The position numbers and the translations under genes were made by a program. The notes beneath the pieces are model-generated. The model did no database searches and was not told the DNA's origin. It saw nothing but the letters and a program-made list of their open reading frames with translations. From positions 1 to 44,369 of the forward strand of contig DBXM01000025.1 in assembly GCA_002309655.1 (NCBI GenBank): a DNA stretch of 44,369 nt, in the 5' to 3' direction. The DNA comes from Mageeibacillus sp. UBA1212. Lineage in GTDB: Bacteria > Bacillota > Clostridia > UBA1212. Shown in pieces: positions 15,956 to 25,029 of the stretch (positions are counted from its first letter, which is position 1; each line of letters begins with the position of its first letter).

Positions 15956-17020
15956 TTAGTATTTCCCGAGCTCACGGATCCTTCCCGCAATGGCCTTGAA
16001 GTTTTCAAAGCTGACCGAGTTTGGGATCGAGTGGTCGGAGGAGAAGAAGTAGCCGCTGTTTTCCTTCAGAATGGGAATGAGGCGGTCCAGCTCGGCGAGG
16101 ATCGCTTCTTTGTCGTTCCAGAGCACCGCGTTGATGCCGCCGCGCAGGGCCAGCCTGTCGCCGTAGGTCTGCTTTATGCGCACGGGGTCCATTCCCGCCT
16201 TCACCTCGATCGGGTTGAGGCAGTCGACGCCGATTTCGATCAGGTCGGGAATAAAGGGTTCCACGTACCCGCAGGAATGCAGCTCCACGAACATGCCGTG
16301 TTCATGCGCCCAGTCGCACGCTTTTTTCTGGAAGGGCTTCAGCAGCTCGCGGTACATGTCGAGCGAGAAGAACGTGGTGTTCTTGTAGCCCATGTCGTCC
16401 GGCCAGTGAACGCCGTCGAAAACGTACCCCTTCGCGAGAATTTTGTCGTAGAGCGCGAGCTGGACGTCCAGATAGTGCCCGAACATGTCCTTGATCCAGT
16501 CCGGGTCCTCGTACATCCCGATGAGAATGTTCTCGGTGCCCGAGGCCCACGAATGCGTCACGTCGAACCCGAACCAGAGCGCCAGGTCCATGTACTCGCC
16601 GGCGGCGCGCGCCTTTTGGTAGCGCCTGTCAAGCCATTCCCAGTTGATACGGCTGTCGTCCGGCGTCATTCTCGCCTTAGCGATCTCCCAGCTTTCCGGG
16701 TCTTGAATAAAACAGTCCAGAAATTCGGGCGTCGAGTCCTGCTCTTTGAAGGATTTCAGCGTGGCGCCCCAGTTTGTGGTGTGGATTACGTACCGGTCGT
16801 TCTCCTCGAGGACTTTAGGCTCGAATTGCGGCGAGTTGTCGATGGAGAACGTTATCCGCCTGTCAAAGCCGAAATAATCCTCCCACTCCACGTCCGCGGG
16901 AAGCCCCTCCTCGTGCCAGCGGCGCAGCGTCCCCTCCCAGGGAACGTCGATCATCACGATCCGGTCAATCTCCCGGTGTTGGAAAGTGCGTATAAATCTC
17001 TCTCTGCTTGTGAGTTCCAT
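15956..17020 (-). CDS. Uroporphyrinogen-decarboxylase-family protein
   Basis: A 354-residue TIM-barrel protein of the UroD/MtaA superfamily. The N-terminal SRERFIRTFQHREIDRI is typical of the branch that is not haem-related, and the motif ELHSCGYVEPFIPDLIEIG followed by LNPIEV matches the zinc-binding H-x-C site used by methyl-group-transferring members. True HemE residues are not obvious. In Clostridia such genes often lie near glycoside or methyl-compound genes; here the neighbours are a discoidin lipoprotein and a GH1 enzyme. Substrate is unknown; a methyltransferase role for a methoxylated or methylamine compound is a guess. Start ATG 17020, preceded by GAGG and a TATAAT promoter. Confidence 0.75.
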   Translation of the reverse strand: MELTSRERFIRTFQHREIDRIVMIDVPWEGTLRRWHEEGLPADVEWEDYFGFDRRITFSIDNSPQFEPKVLEENDRYVIHTTNWGATLKSFKEQDSTPEFLDCFIQDPESWEIAKARMTPDDSRINWEWLDRRYQKARAAGEYMDLALWFGFDVTHSWASGTENILIGMYEDPDWIKDMFGHYLDVQLALYDKILAKGYVFDGVHWPDDMGYKNTTFFSLDMYRELLKPFQKKACDWAHEHGMFVELHSCGYVEPFIPDLIEIGVDCLNPIEVKAGMDPVRIKQTYGDRLALRGGINAVLWNDKEAILAELDRLIPILKENSGYFFSSDHSIPNSVSFENFKAIAGRIRELGKY

Positions 17021-17037
17021 AAAAGCAGCCTCTTTTC

Positions 17038-17065
17038 ATTATAATCGGCAAATGCGGAAAGTAAA
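17038..17065 (-). promoter_or_regulatory. Promoter of the UroD-family gene
   Basis: Minus strand TTTACT, 16 bp, TATAAT, about 18 bp before the ATG. Confidence 0.6.
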
Positions 17066-17104
17066 ATGATTCTTTCGGGAAATTAAACCCTCATTCCTTA
17101 TCAA

Positions 17105-17144
17105 AAACGCGCCGTCCTGTAATACTAAATGAGGAACGGCGCGA
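17105..17144 (-). terminator. Terminator of the discoidin lipoprotein gene
   Basis: CGCGCCGT and its complement ACGGCGCG flank a loop of about 20 nt. On the minus strand the stem is followed by TTTTTGAT. Confidence 0.65.
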
Positions 17145-17166
17145 CTTTCAGTTATCAATTAATCCG

Positions 17167-17892
17167 TCAGCAGGAATAGACTTCTATCTCGCAGAGCTGG
17201 CAGAGCAGGCCGTCCGCGCCGGAGGGCACGTCGTACATTCTTGTAATGACGAACTTCACGTACTTGACGAGGCAGGGGTCGAACTCCATGGTGATCGCCT
17301 TCGAGCTTCTCTTCACCGCGCTTTCGTTGCCCTCAACGGACGCGACCGTCGTGAAGTCCTTCCCGTCAAGCGACACTTCCACGTGGAAGTCGACAGGGAA
17401 GCAGGAGCCGTCGATCGTCGGGAAAACGACCATTTTGTTTACGTTGGTGTACGTTTCAAGCTCGAAAAGGACCCATTCCTCGACTTCGGCGTCCTCGGGC
17501 CCGGGGTACAGACCCACCGCCGTCGTCCAGCCGAGGTTCGGAATTGACGTGTCGAACTTCACGCCGTCGTTGATGTATTCGTAGGACCATCCCCACTGCA
17601 CGTGTCCGGGGCCGGTGGAAGAGGAAACTTCCAGTTCGGCGGTGAGGGCTACGTTGGTTCCGGGCTCGATCGCGGCTGCGGTCGGCGCGGGGGTGTCGGT
17701 GGGTTCGGGGGTGTCGGTCGGCTCTTCGGTGGGCGTGGCCTCCGGCGCTTCGGTGGCGTCGGCGGGAACATCAGTCGCTGCGGGCTGTGCGGTATCCGCC
17801 GGCTTCGGGTCGTCGGGCTTCTGCGCGCACGCGGACAAAAGAAGCGCGAGGACGGCAAGAACGGTAATCAGTTTTATTAGATTCTTTTTCAT
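17167..17892 (-). CDS. Lipoprotein with F5/8 type C (discoidin-like) domain
   Basis: A 241-residue lipoprotein: signal peptide with lipobox LSAC (Cys about 22), a long Thr/Pro/Glu/Ala spacer (about 25-75, e.g. PTEEPTDTPEPTDTPAPT), then a beta-sandwich with features of F5/8 type C domains: the ALTAELEVSSS start, LGWTTAVGLYPG, VLFELETYTNVNKMVVFP, and a KYVKFVITRMYDVPSG ending. These domains bind sugars. The frame extends to 17961, but ATG 17892 with GGAG and the signal peptide is correct. Expressed alone, between its own promoter and terminator. Probably a surface glycan-binding protein. Confidence 0.8.
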   Translation of the reverse strand: MKKNLIKLITVLAVLALLLSACAQKPDDPKPADTAQPAATDVPADATEAPEATPTEEPTDTPEPTDTPAPTAAAIEPGTNVALTAELEVSSSTGPGHVQWGWSYEYINDGVKFDTSIPNLGWTTAVGLYPGPEDAEVEEWVLFELETYTNVNKMVVFPTIDGSCFPVDFHVEVSLDGKDFTTVASVEGNESAVKRSSKAITMEFDPCLVKYVKFVITRMYDVPSGADGLLCQLCEIEVYSC

Positions 17893-17949
17893 GGTGTCTC
17901 CTTCTTTGAAAGAAAATCCCGTGGGATGATTTTTCATATCTCTGATTTG

Positions 17950-17978
17950 ATTGTAAGGCAACGCCGGCGGCTTGTCAA
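17950..17978 (-). promoter_or_regulatory. Promoter of the discoidin lipoprotein
   Basis: Minus strand TTGACA, 17 bp, TACAAT. The transcript would have a leader of about 50 nt. Confidence 0.7.
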
Positions 17979-18030
17979 GCGAAAACTTATTTCCGGGAAA
18001 TCGCGGGAACCGACCCCGGGAAATATCGGG

Positions 18031-18080
18031 GAACGCCGGAAAATGCCGGAAAACGCCGGAAAACGCCGGAAAACGCAGTA
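18031..18080. repeat. 10-bp tandem repeat with phased A-tracts
   Basis: The unit AACGCCGGAA is repeated about four and a half times without gaps. Because the unit is 10 bp, the A-runs are in helical phase and the segment should be curved. It lies between the end of the GH1 gene and the lipoprotein promoter. It is too short and gap-free to be CRISPR. Confidence 0.7.
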
Positions 18081-18100
18081 AAAATGCAGGAAATCAGGGC

Positions 18101-20731
18101 TCATTCAAGAAACTTCTTGAACCAGTACGCGCTGTCCTTGGGAACGTACGGCCGCGGCCCGGTGGCGCCCGGTTCGATATTCACGAGGCCGAACTTCATC
18201 GAATAAGCCGCCGGCCACTCGAAGTTGTCGAGCATCGTCCAGACGTTGTAGCCGCGCACGTCGAAGCCCTCCGCCATCGCCTTTTTGAGCCAGCCCAGGA
18301 AGCCGTGAAGGTACCGGATGCGGGTCTCGTCGTGGACCCGGAGCATGCCGTTTTCGTCGGGAACGCGGGATTCGTTGCAGTTGTAGGTGCCGTTCTCAGT
18401 GATGACCACCGGGATGCCGCGGAGGTAGTTCTCGCAGACGTTGTGAAGGGCGTCGTAAACCGCCTTCGGGTAGAATTCCTGCCCGTTGTCCATGAAGTTC
18501 CCGCCGCGGAATTCAATTGCCTCCTTGACGGCGGCCGGTTCCGCGCTGTCGACGACCCGGTTGTAGCAGTTGAGGCCGAAGAAATCGAGGGGTTCGGCAA
18601 TGCTCTCCATGTCGCCGGGGCGGATGTCGGGCATGCTGCCTGTCTCTTCCATGTATTTAAGGAGCGCGTCCGTGTAGCGGCCCTTGAAGACCGGGTTCAT
18701 GTAGGAACGGTAGGTCTTTTCGTTCTCGAGCTCCGCGATCCGCAGGTCGTCGGGGTTGCCGGGCCGCGCGGGGTGGTGGTGCCAGACGTCGACGACGAGA
18801 CCGATGTTCGGGTGCGAGAGGTCGAAGGGCTTCTTTTCGCCGAAAACGTCGCGGAAGCGCCTGACGCCTTCTCCGTGGGCGAGCAACAGGTTGTGGTTGG
18901 CCTGCCTGCCGAATTTCTCAAGCCGGCGGCCGGGCGCGAAGGCGCCGAGGGCGTACCCGACGTAGGTCGCGATGGGTTCGTTGAACGTGACCCACAGCGG
19001 AATTTCATTCTTGAACGTCTCGAAAAGAAGCGTCGCGTACTCGCCGTACCAGTTCACGATGTCGCGGTTCAGAAAGCCTCCGCGCTCCTCCAGCGCCTGC
19101 GGAAGGTCCCAGTGGTAGAGCGTGGCGTTGGGCGTGAGACCCAGTTCCAGCATCAGGTCCACGGCGCGGCGGTAGAAATCCAGACCCTTTTGGTTGACCC
19201 GGCCGGTGCCATCGGGAAGAATTCTCGCCCACGAGAACGAGAACCTGTGGGAGTTGAAGCCCAGTTCCCTCATCATCGCCAGCTGTTCGCGGTACTTGTG
19301 GTAGTAGTCGCATGCGAGGTCGGGCGTCTGGCCGCAGAAAGTCCTTCCGGGGGTGCGTGAAAAAACGTCCCATATCTCGAGCCCTTTCCCGTCCTCCAAA
19401 GCCGCGCCTTCAATTTGCGCCGCCGACGTGGCGATGCCCCACAGGAAATTATCCGGAAAATCCTTACGCGACAGGTCCGCGTACTTTTCAAAGCAGGGGG
19501 GAACGTATCCGTCGTCGCCGCCGCTCAGGCAGCCGTATTCCTTGCCGTTCCTGCAGCCGCAGCCGGTCACCGTCGCCAGCACCGCCTGGGCGTAAAGCCT
19601 GGACATGAAGTCGTTGGGGTGGTTGATGTTGTTGCCGGTGTAGTCGCGGAAATGCTTCCTTTTAAGAACCGAGAGGCTCATGGAGGTCATCGGACCCACG
19701 GCGCAGTGCTTTCCGGCGGCGGTGTATTCGGCGGCCAGCTCGTAAAATACAGGCTCGTAGAGGTGCTGGTTCGCGTCCCAGCCGTTGACCGAGTCGGGGT
19801 TGGGAACCATCGTGGCGAGAAGGAGAAGCTCAGCCTCCGGGCTCTGGCCGTACACCAGGTCCGCGAGCTGCTTGATGAGACCCTTTTCGGTGGCGGTGTC
19901 GTTGCCGCCGTCGTTCATGCCGTAGCCCAGCAGGAAGAAGTCGCAGCCGTACTTCCCGATGAACGGGCGGACGTATTCGTCGTAGCGCTCGATGCCGTCG
20001 ATTGCGCGCCAGCCTCCCACCGCGGGGTTAATGTAGGTGATCGTTCCTCGGGTGCCGAAGACCGCGGGCTCAGCGGGAACTCCGCCGGTGGACGGAAGGC
20101 CGGGAGCTACGAAGCGGACCGTGTATTTGTACATTTTCGCCAGCTTGAGCGTGAACATCAGCGGCCAGATCGGGGTGTGGGGGTCGAAGCCCAGCATATC
20201 CGTTGCCGACGCGCCGAAGGTGATGCTGTCGCCGTAGAAGACCAGCGTGGCGTTCTCGCCTTTTCCCAGTTTCCCGAGAAGGCGCGCGAAGGATGCGCTC
20301 TCATCCGGCGGCGCGAAAACGTCCTCCGAGGGCTTGTGGGTGTACGTCACGAACACCTGGTTGAGGCAGATGTGCTCGCTGAAACGCGTTTCGGATGGCA
20401 CGCCGTCCCTCAGCGTGATCATGCTGAACGGGAACTCCTCGTTCTTGCTGTAGTAGAGGTCCTCGGGAATGAACGTCAGTTCCGACCCCTCGGGCATGAA
20501 CAGTTCGCCGGTCTCCCGGTCGTAGCCGTAGTCTTTTCCGTTCACGAATTCCTTCTTGAGGTCGAAGGACCTGACACTGAGAATCTCGTCCGCGGGGTAG
20601 AGCAGCCTGACGCGGTCTTTCGTGCCGACGAACATGACCGACTCGTAGGCGACAAGGCCGCCGTTCCAGACCGGATCCATCCAGACGTCCAGGTCGTACC
20701 TGCCGTCAAAAACTGATTTGTCGATTTTCAT
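18101..20731 (-). CDS. Bimodular SGNH esterase-GH1 beta-glucosidase
   Basis: An 876-residue fusion without signal peptide. Residues ~1-135 form a beta-rich accessory domain. Residues ~160-390 are an SGNH hydrolase with YGDSITFG (Ser169), LLGYGMNDGG (Asn273) and NNINHPND (His371), as in sugar acetylesterases. Residues ~425-876 are a full GH1 glycosidase with the N-terminal FLWGIATSAAQIEG, acid/base TFNEP (Glu585) and nucleophile ITENG (Glu779). The expected action is deacylation plus cleavage of beta-linked glucosides or related sugars in the cytoplasm. The start ATG 20731 has CGGAGG 8 nt upstream. It follows a lipoprotein gene by 46 bp and is probably its operon partner. The residue three before the SGNH His is Asn rather than Asp. 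Confidence 0.9.
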   Translation of the reverse strand: MKIDKSVFDGRYDLDVWMDPVWNGGLVAYESVMFVGTKDRVRLLYPADEILSVRSFDLKKEFVNGKDYGYDRETGELFMPEGSELTFIPEDLYYSKNEEFPFSMITLRDGVPSETRFSEHICLNQVFVTYTHKPSEDVFAPPDESASFARLLGKLGKGENATLVFYGDSITFGASATDMLGFDPHTPIWPLMFTLKLAKMYKYTVRFVAPGLPSTGGVPAEPAVFGTRGTITYINPAVGGWRAIDGIERYDEYVRPFIGKYGCDFFLLGYGMNDGGNDTATEKGLIKQLADLVYGQSPEAELLLLATMVPNPDSVNGWDANQHLYEPVFYELAAEYTAAGKHCAVGPMTSMSLSVLKRKHFRDYTGNNINHPNDFMSRLYAQAVLATVTGCGCRNGKEYGCLSGGDDGYVPPCFEKYADLSRKDFPDNFLWGIATSAAQIEGAALEDGKGLEIWDVFSRTPGRTFCGQTPDLACDYYHKYREQLAMMRELGFNSHRFSFSWARILPDGTGRVNQKGLDFYRRAVDLMLELGLTPNATLYHWDLPQALEERGGFLNRDIVNWYGEYATLLFETFKNEIPLWVTFNEPIATYVGYALGAFAPGRRLEKFGRQANHNLLLAHGEGVRRFRDVFGEKKPFDLSHPNIGLVVDVWHHHPARPGNPDDLRIAELENEKTYRSYMNPVFKGRYTDALLKYMEETGSMPDIRPGDMESIAEPLDFFGLNCYNRVVDSAEPAAVKEAIEFRGGNFMDNGQEFYPKAVYDALHNVCENYLRGIPVVITENGTYNCNESRVPDENGMLRVHDETRIRYLHGFLGWLKKAMAEGFDVRGYNVWTMLDNFEWPAAYSMKFGLVNIEPGATGPRPYVPKDSAYWFKKFLE

Positions 20732-20777
20732 TTTTGCCTCCGTTTAGGTAAAAAAATAACTGTATTAAAAACGGCCG

Positions 20778-22205
20778 TCAGTTGCCGTCAACCGCAAAAG
20801 TTTTAAACTCAACGAATTTAGCGTCGCCCGCTTCGATAACAAGATCGAGTTCCCGCGCCGCGCCCATTGCCTCGATTCCCGACGACCCCCAGGCCGTGTA
20901 TTCACGAACGCCGGTGAATTCCAGATGCACGTTCGCGGTGTTCCACCTGTCGAAATTGAGCACGTAATACGCCTTGTCCGCTGTGTCGGTCGCGTACCCG
21001 TCATTCACGTTTTCCTCAGCCGTTCGAGCCTTGAAAACCCCAAGCAGCACGTCGATTCCGTCCGAGTCGAATTCCGAAAGGAAGCCGTCCCGGTGGAGCT
21101 TGACAGCGTTCGAGAGCGCGGATTCGTACTCTTTGCGCACGTTTTCCGCGATGATCCCCTCGAGGTCGTAGGAGAGCACCCGGTAGCCGGTGTTGTCCAG
21201 CATTCCGTTGACGGTCCGCACCCTTTCGTAGGTGTCCGTGAGGTTATTGTACCAGTCCAGCATGCCTGTAAAGCCGCCGGGAGCGCCCGGGTCTTCGTGC
21301 TGTGCGTAGAGAAAATACGAGTAGCTCTTGGCGCCGAAGAGGAGGTGCAGGTGGTCGTCGAGAAGGATCTCCCGCGTCTCGGGAACGCGCATTCCGGTCC
21401 AGCCGCAGTTGCTGATGAACCCCCAGAGCGGCAGTTCAAACTTGTCCGCCACCGCTCGAAGGTCGCAGAAATTCCGCAGCAAATTCTGAAAAGAGGGAAC
21501 GTTGTCGCCGTTGTTGTAGGGGTAGTAGTCGAAGGAGAGGACGTCGGTGCCGGTGAGGATCGCGTTGAGAGCGTAGGTGCGGTAGAAGCCCATTCCCGTG
21601 ACAGGCTCGGGCGCCATAATGCCGGCCGGTCCGTAGTTGGGAAGAAGGTTCATCATGACGACCTTCGTGTCGCCCACAAGCTCCTTCACGAGCCGGTACT
21701 CCTCCTTGAGGCCCGGAAAGTACGGGTCGACCGGTTCGTCATACAAATTGTAGCCGTAGAGGTTTTCGTAGCCCACGGTCTCCCTGACCACCTCCAGGTT
21801 CCGCTCGATGCCTTCCGCGGAGAGGTCGGTGCCCAGCTCGATCATCACCTCGACGCCGCACTTCGCGGACGCTTTTATAAGGCGGTGAATGAACTCCATG
21901 TCCGGGAGGTCGTTGTGGTGGGTGCAGACCATGTTGATTCCCGACTCCGCAACCTCCTTCATGCGGGCTTCCGCGGACTCGTCGTCCTTCATCTGGTGGG
22001 GGCGGGGCGGAATCCAGCAGCCGATGAGAAGCTTGTTCCTGCCGGCGGTTTCAGCGGCCTTCGCGAGGGCGTCCGGGTCCGCGGTCCACTCTTTTTTCGT
22101 GAAATTGGCGCAGCCGGCGCAGGAAATTAAAAGCGCGAATGCCAGAATCAGACACACGGCGGAAATAACCGCTTTGAAACCGTGACCGCCCGTTTTTGAG
22201 ATCAT
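20778..22205 (-). CDS. Lipoprotein with glycosidase-like TIM barrel
   Basis: A 475-residue exported protein with a long hydrophobic signal and Cys-rich lipobox region (LLISCAGC). The body looks like a (beta/alpha)8 glycosidase: IGCWIPPRPHQMK, GINMVCTHHN, VEVMIELG, LYGYNLYDEPVD (a DEP motif in the place of the acid/base of clan GH-A enzymes), then FDYYPYNN and SYFLYAQHEDPG. A C-terminal beta-sandwich follows (about 380-475). The DEP motif suggests a catalytic Glu, but the nucleophile is not certain, so it could be a catalytic or binding protein of the GH42/GH2-like superfamily. Start chosen at ATG 22205 (GGAGG upstream); an earlier ATG at 22235 has no such site. It is upstream of the GH1 gene. 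Confidence 0.7.
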   Translation of the reverse strand: MISKTGGHGFKAVISAVCLILAFALLISCAGCANFTKKEWTADPDALAKAAETAGRNKLLIGCWIPPRPHQMKDDESAEARMKEVAESGINMVCTHHNDLPDMEFIHRLIKASAKCGVEVMIELGTDLSAEGIERNLEVVRETVGYENLYGYNLYDEPVDPYFPGLKEEYRLVKELVGDTKVVMMNLLPNYGPAGIMAPEPVTGMGFYRTYALNAILTGTDVLSFDYYPYNNGDNVPSFQNLLRNFCDLRAVADKFELPLWGFISNCGWTGMRVPETREILLDDHLHLLFGAKSYSYFLYAQHEDPGAPGGFTGMLDWYNNLTDTYERVRTVNGMLDNTGYRVLSYDLEGIIAENVRKEYESALSNAVKLHRDGFLSEFDSDGIDVLLGVFKARTAEENVNDGYATDTADKAYYVLNFDRWNTANVHLEFTGVREYTAWGSSGIEAMGAARELDLVIEAGDAKFVEFKTFAVDGN

Positions 22206-22289
22206 TTTCGATAGTCCTCCGATCGTATCGCGCATAAGGCTCCGGGACGTGAACGCCGCCCCGTGAAACGCCTTCGTTTGAGTGGTTTC

Positions 22290-22318
22290 ATTTTACAACG
22301 AAAAGGGCGGGAGGTCAA
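22290..22318 (-). promoter_or_regulatory. Promoter of the glycosidase-like lipoprotein and GH1 genes
   Basis: Minus strand TTGACC, 17 bp, TAAAAT, about 85 bp before the start codon. Confidence 0.65.
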
Positions 22319-22473
22319 TCGGAACGGAACAGGGAATCGGAAATATGGAACGGGCTTCGCGATTTTAAATATATATGGAAAAACGCGGGCGAAAGTAGTA
22401 AAATATAATGGATACGGCAGGAAACGGGCGCGCGAAGAGGCGGTTCGCGATATAAAACGGAGGCGGAAGAGTT

Positions 22474-23457
22474 ATGATAAGAGTTGGAATTTCAGGCTAC
22501 GGCAATCTGGGAAGAGGCGTCGAGTGCGCGCTCAAGCAGAATTCGGACATGAGGCTGGTGGCGGTGTTCACGAGAAGACCACCCGAGAGCGTGAAGATAC
22601 TCACCGAAGGAATTCCCGTATACCCCGCGGCGGAGATCGCCGGACACAGGGACGAGATCGACGTGCTGATTCTCTGTGGCGGCAGCGCGACTGACACGCC
22701 CCGCCAGACCCCGGAGTACGCGAAGTACTTCAACGTGGTGGACAGCTTCGACACCCACGCCAGAATTCCCGAACACTTTGCCAACGTTGACGCCGCCGCC
22801 CGCGAAACCGGCCACGTGGCGCTCATTTCAGCGGGCTGGGATCCGGGAATGTTCTCGGTGAGCCGGCTCTATTCCCAGAGCATCCTTCCCGAGGGGCGGA
22901 CGTACACTTTCTGGGGGCCGGGCGTCAGTCAGGGTCACTCCGACGCGATCCGCCGAATTGAGGGCGTCAAAAACGGTAAACAGTACACGATTCCGGTGCC
23001 CGAGGCCCTTGAGCGGGTCAGATCCGGCGAAAATCCGACGCTGTCGACGCGGCAGATGCACAGGCGCGAATGCTTCGTGGTGGCCGAGGAGGGCGCCGAC
23101 AAGGAACGCATCGAGCGCGAGATCGTGACGATGCCGAACTACTTCGCGGACTACGACACGACGGTGCATTTCATTTCCGAGGAGGAGTTCAGGCGTGACC
23201 ACGCGGGAATTCCCCACGGCGGGTTCGTGTTCAGAACAGGCGTCACAGGCGTGAACGGCGAGAACCGGCACGTGATAGAGTACAGTCTGAAGCTCGATTC
23301 CAACCCGGAGTTTACCGCCTCGGCCGTCGTCGCGTTCGCGCGGGCGGTGGTCAGGCTTCACAATGAAGGCGCTTCCGGCTGCAAGACAGTTTTCGACATC
23401 GCGCCGGCGTATCTCTCGCCTTACTCCGGCGAAGAATTAAGGGCTCACTTACTGTAA
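22474..23457 (+). CDS. ddh: meso-Diaminopimelate dehydrogenase
   Basis: A 327-residue NADPH enzyme that makes meso-diaminopimelate from tetrahydrodipicolinate in one step, for peptidoglycan and lysine. It has the Rossmann start VGISGYGNLGRGVE (about 4-17), VDSFDTHARIPEH, ISAGWDPGMFSVSRLY with the substrate-binding WDPG, and WGPGVSQGHSDAIRRI, all signatures of Ddh. Length is typical. AGGCGG precedes the ATG; a TATAAT at 22404-22409 may be the -10 box, but no good -35 is visible. Presence of Ddh argues for a meso-DAP-type wall. Confidence 0.93.
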   Translation: MIRVGISGYGNLGRGVECALKQNSDMRLVAVFTRRPPESVKILTEGIPVYPAAEIAGHRDEIDVLILCGGSATDTPRQTPEYAKYFNVVDSFDTHARIPEHFANVDAAARETGHVALISAGWDPGMFSVSRLYSQSILPEGRTYTFWGPGVSQGHSDAIRRIEGVKNGKQYTIPVPEALERVRSGENPTLSTRQMHRRECFVVAEEGADKERIEREIVTMPNYFADYDTTVHFISEEEFRRDHAGIPHGGFVFRTGVTGVNGENRHVIEYSLKLDSNPEFTASAVVAFARAVVRLHNEGASGCKTVFDIAPAYLSPYSGEELRAHLL

Positions 23458-23496
23458 ACACCCGGACAAGGAGTCAAAGAAAAAAAGCTGACATCT

Positions 23497-24870
23497 ATGA
23501 AAGCCAGGAAAATCGACGGAAAAGAAATAAAAAAGCGCGTATACGTGAGATTTTCGCACACGCAGATCATCGCGATCGGCTTCCTGATTATGATCATGGC
23601 CGGGGCGGTGCTGCTGTCGCTGCCCATTTCCGCGAGGGACGGGCAGGCGACTCCGTTCCTGAACGCGTTTTTCACGTCGGCGTCCGCTTCCTGCGTGACG
23701 GGACTCGTCGTTTACGACACCGCGACCCACTGGTCGCTTTTCGGCCAGGTGGTGATTCTGCTTCTGATCCAGACCGGCGGACTCGGCTTCATGACGTTCA
23801 TAACGTTTTTCTTCATGCTGATGCGCCGCAAAGTCGGCCTTCAGGAACGCCAGATCATGACCGAGAGCATCAACGCGTCCAGCATCGGCGGGATTCTGGG
23901 CATCACAAAGCTGATTCTGCTGGGAACCCTCGGCTTCGAGACCGTCGGCGCGGCGCTGCTGGCGATACGCTTCATACCCAGGTTCGGTGTCGGGAAGGGC
24001 ATCTGGCTGTCGGTCTTCCACTCGGTTTCCGCGTTCTGCAACGCCGGCTTCGACCTGCTTGGACGGGACGGGACGCCGTATTCGTTTACCGAGTACTCCG
24101 CGGACCCGCTCGTCAACATAGTAATAATGCTTTTGATCATAATCGGCGGACTCGGCTTCCTCGTGTGGGAGGACCTGCTCGTCCACAAATTCAAGTGGAA
24201 GAGGTACAAGCTGCAGACGAAGGCGGTCCTCTTTATGACGGTATTGCTCGTTTTCGGCGGCGCGCTTTTGTTTTTCATTTTTGAGAGAAACGCGACAGGC
24301 GCGGAAATGGGCGTCGGCGAGAGGATATGGACCGCGCTGTTCAGCTCCGTGACCGCGAGAACTGCCGGCTTTAACACGACAGACACCGCTTCGCTTTCGG
24401 ATCCGTCGATAATTCTGACGTACTTTTTGATGTTCATCGGCGGCAACTCGGGGTCGACCGCGGGCGGTATCAAAACGACCTCGATCCTCGTGATCTTCGT
24501 TTTCGCGTGGTCGGGAATCAGACGCAAGCAGGACGCGAACATTTTCGGGAGAAGTCTCAGCGACGGCGCGCTCAGGCAGGCGGTGTACATCTTCTTCATG
24601 AACCTTACGATGGCGGTGGTCGGCGCGATGATCATCGGAACGATCCAGCCTGTTGCGACGCGCGACATCCTTTTCGAGACGTTCTCCGCGATCGGAACGG
24701 TCGGAATGTCGACGGGCGTTACTTCCGGACTTCTGCCGGTGAGCAGGGTCATTATAATCCTTCTCATGTACATCGGCCGTGTCGGCAGCGTTTCGTTCGG
24801 CCTCGCGATGCTCGAGAAGAAGGCGCGCCCGAGGGTCACGTATCCGATGGAGAACATTACGGTCGGCTAA
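23497..24870 (+). CDS. ktrB: Potassium channel-transporter subunit KtrB/TrkH
   Basis: A 457-residue membrane protein of the Trk/Ktr superfamily with four M1-P-M2 repeats. The four filter loops are visible: SASCVTGL, VSAFCNAGFDL, VTARTAGFNT and FSAIGTVGMSTG, each with the key Gly. It imports K+ (Ktr types with Na+). The intramembrane-loop region between repeats has FIGGNSGSTAGGIKT, typical of KtrB. It lies 40 bp after ddh and is followed by its regulatory subunit gene; no strong ribosome site directly precedes the ATG (AAGGAG lies 20 nt upstream). Confidence 0.92.
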   Translation: MKARKIDGKEIKKRVYVRFSHTQIIAIGFLIMIMAGAVLLSLPISARDGQATPFLNAFFTSASASCVTGLVVYDTATHWSLFGQVVILLLIQTGGLGFMTFITFFFMLMRRKVGLQERQIMTESINASSIGGILGITKLILLGTLGFETVGAALLAIRFIPRFGVGKGIWLSVFHSVSAFCNAGFDLLGRDGTPYSFTEYSADPLVNIVIMLLIIIGGLGFLVWEDLLVHKFKWKRYKLQTKAVLFMTVLLVFGGALLFFIFERNATGAEMGVGERIWTALFSSVTARTAGFNTTDTASLSDPSIILTYFLMFIGGNSGSTAGGIKTTSILVIFVFAWSGIRRKQDANIFGRSLSDGALRQAVYIFFMNLTMAVVGAMIIGTIQPVATRDILFETFSAIGTVGMSTGVTSGLLPVSRVIIILLMYIGRVGSVSFGLAMLEKKARPRVTYPMENITVG

Positions 24871-24933
24871 ACGCGGGAAGATCATTCGCGCTTCGTTTGC
24901 GGAGCTCGCGAATTTGAACTTTCCCGAAAAATA

Positions 24934-24962
24934 GTGACATTTTCGCCCGGAACCTGTATAAT
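24934..24962 (+). promoter_or_regulatory. Promoter of ktrA
   Basis: GTGACA, 17 bp, TATAAT, in the 159-bp gap after ktrB. It would allow the regulatory subunit to be made separately from the channel. Confidence 0.7.
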
Positions 24963-25029
24963 AGAGGCATGAAAGCCTTGAATCAGACGGGTCAAACAAT
25001 TTCATCCTTCTGAAAGGACGGTTTTTGAA

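Noticed and set aside
18031..18080. CRISPR-like repeat
   Set aside because: The repeat unit is 10 bp and there are no spacers or cas genes; it is a simple tandem repeat.
17972..19360. Long plus-strand frame opposite the GH1 gene, and similar long antisense frames at 5490-6434, 8558-9646, 10083-11903, 28413-30944 and 19415-20716
   Set aside because: They lie antisense to genes with clear families, lack ribosome sites and have the composition of GC-rich shadow frames.
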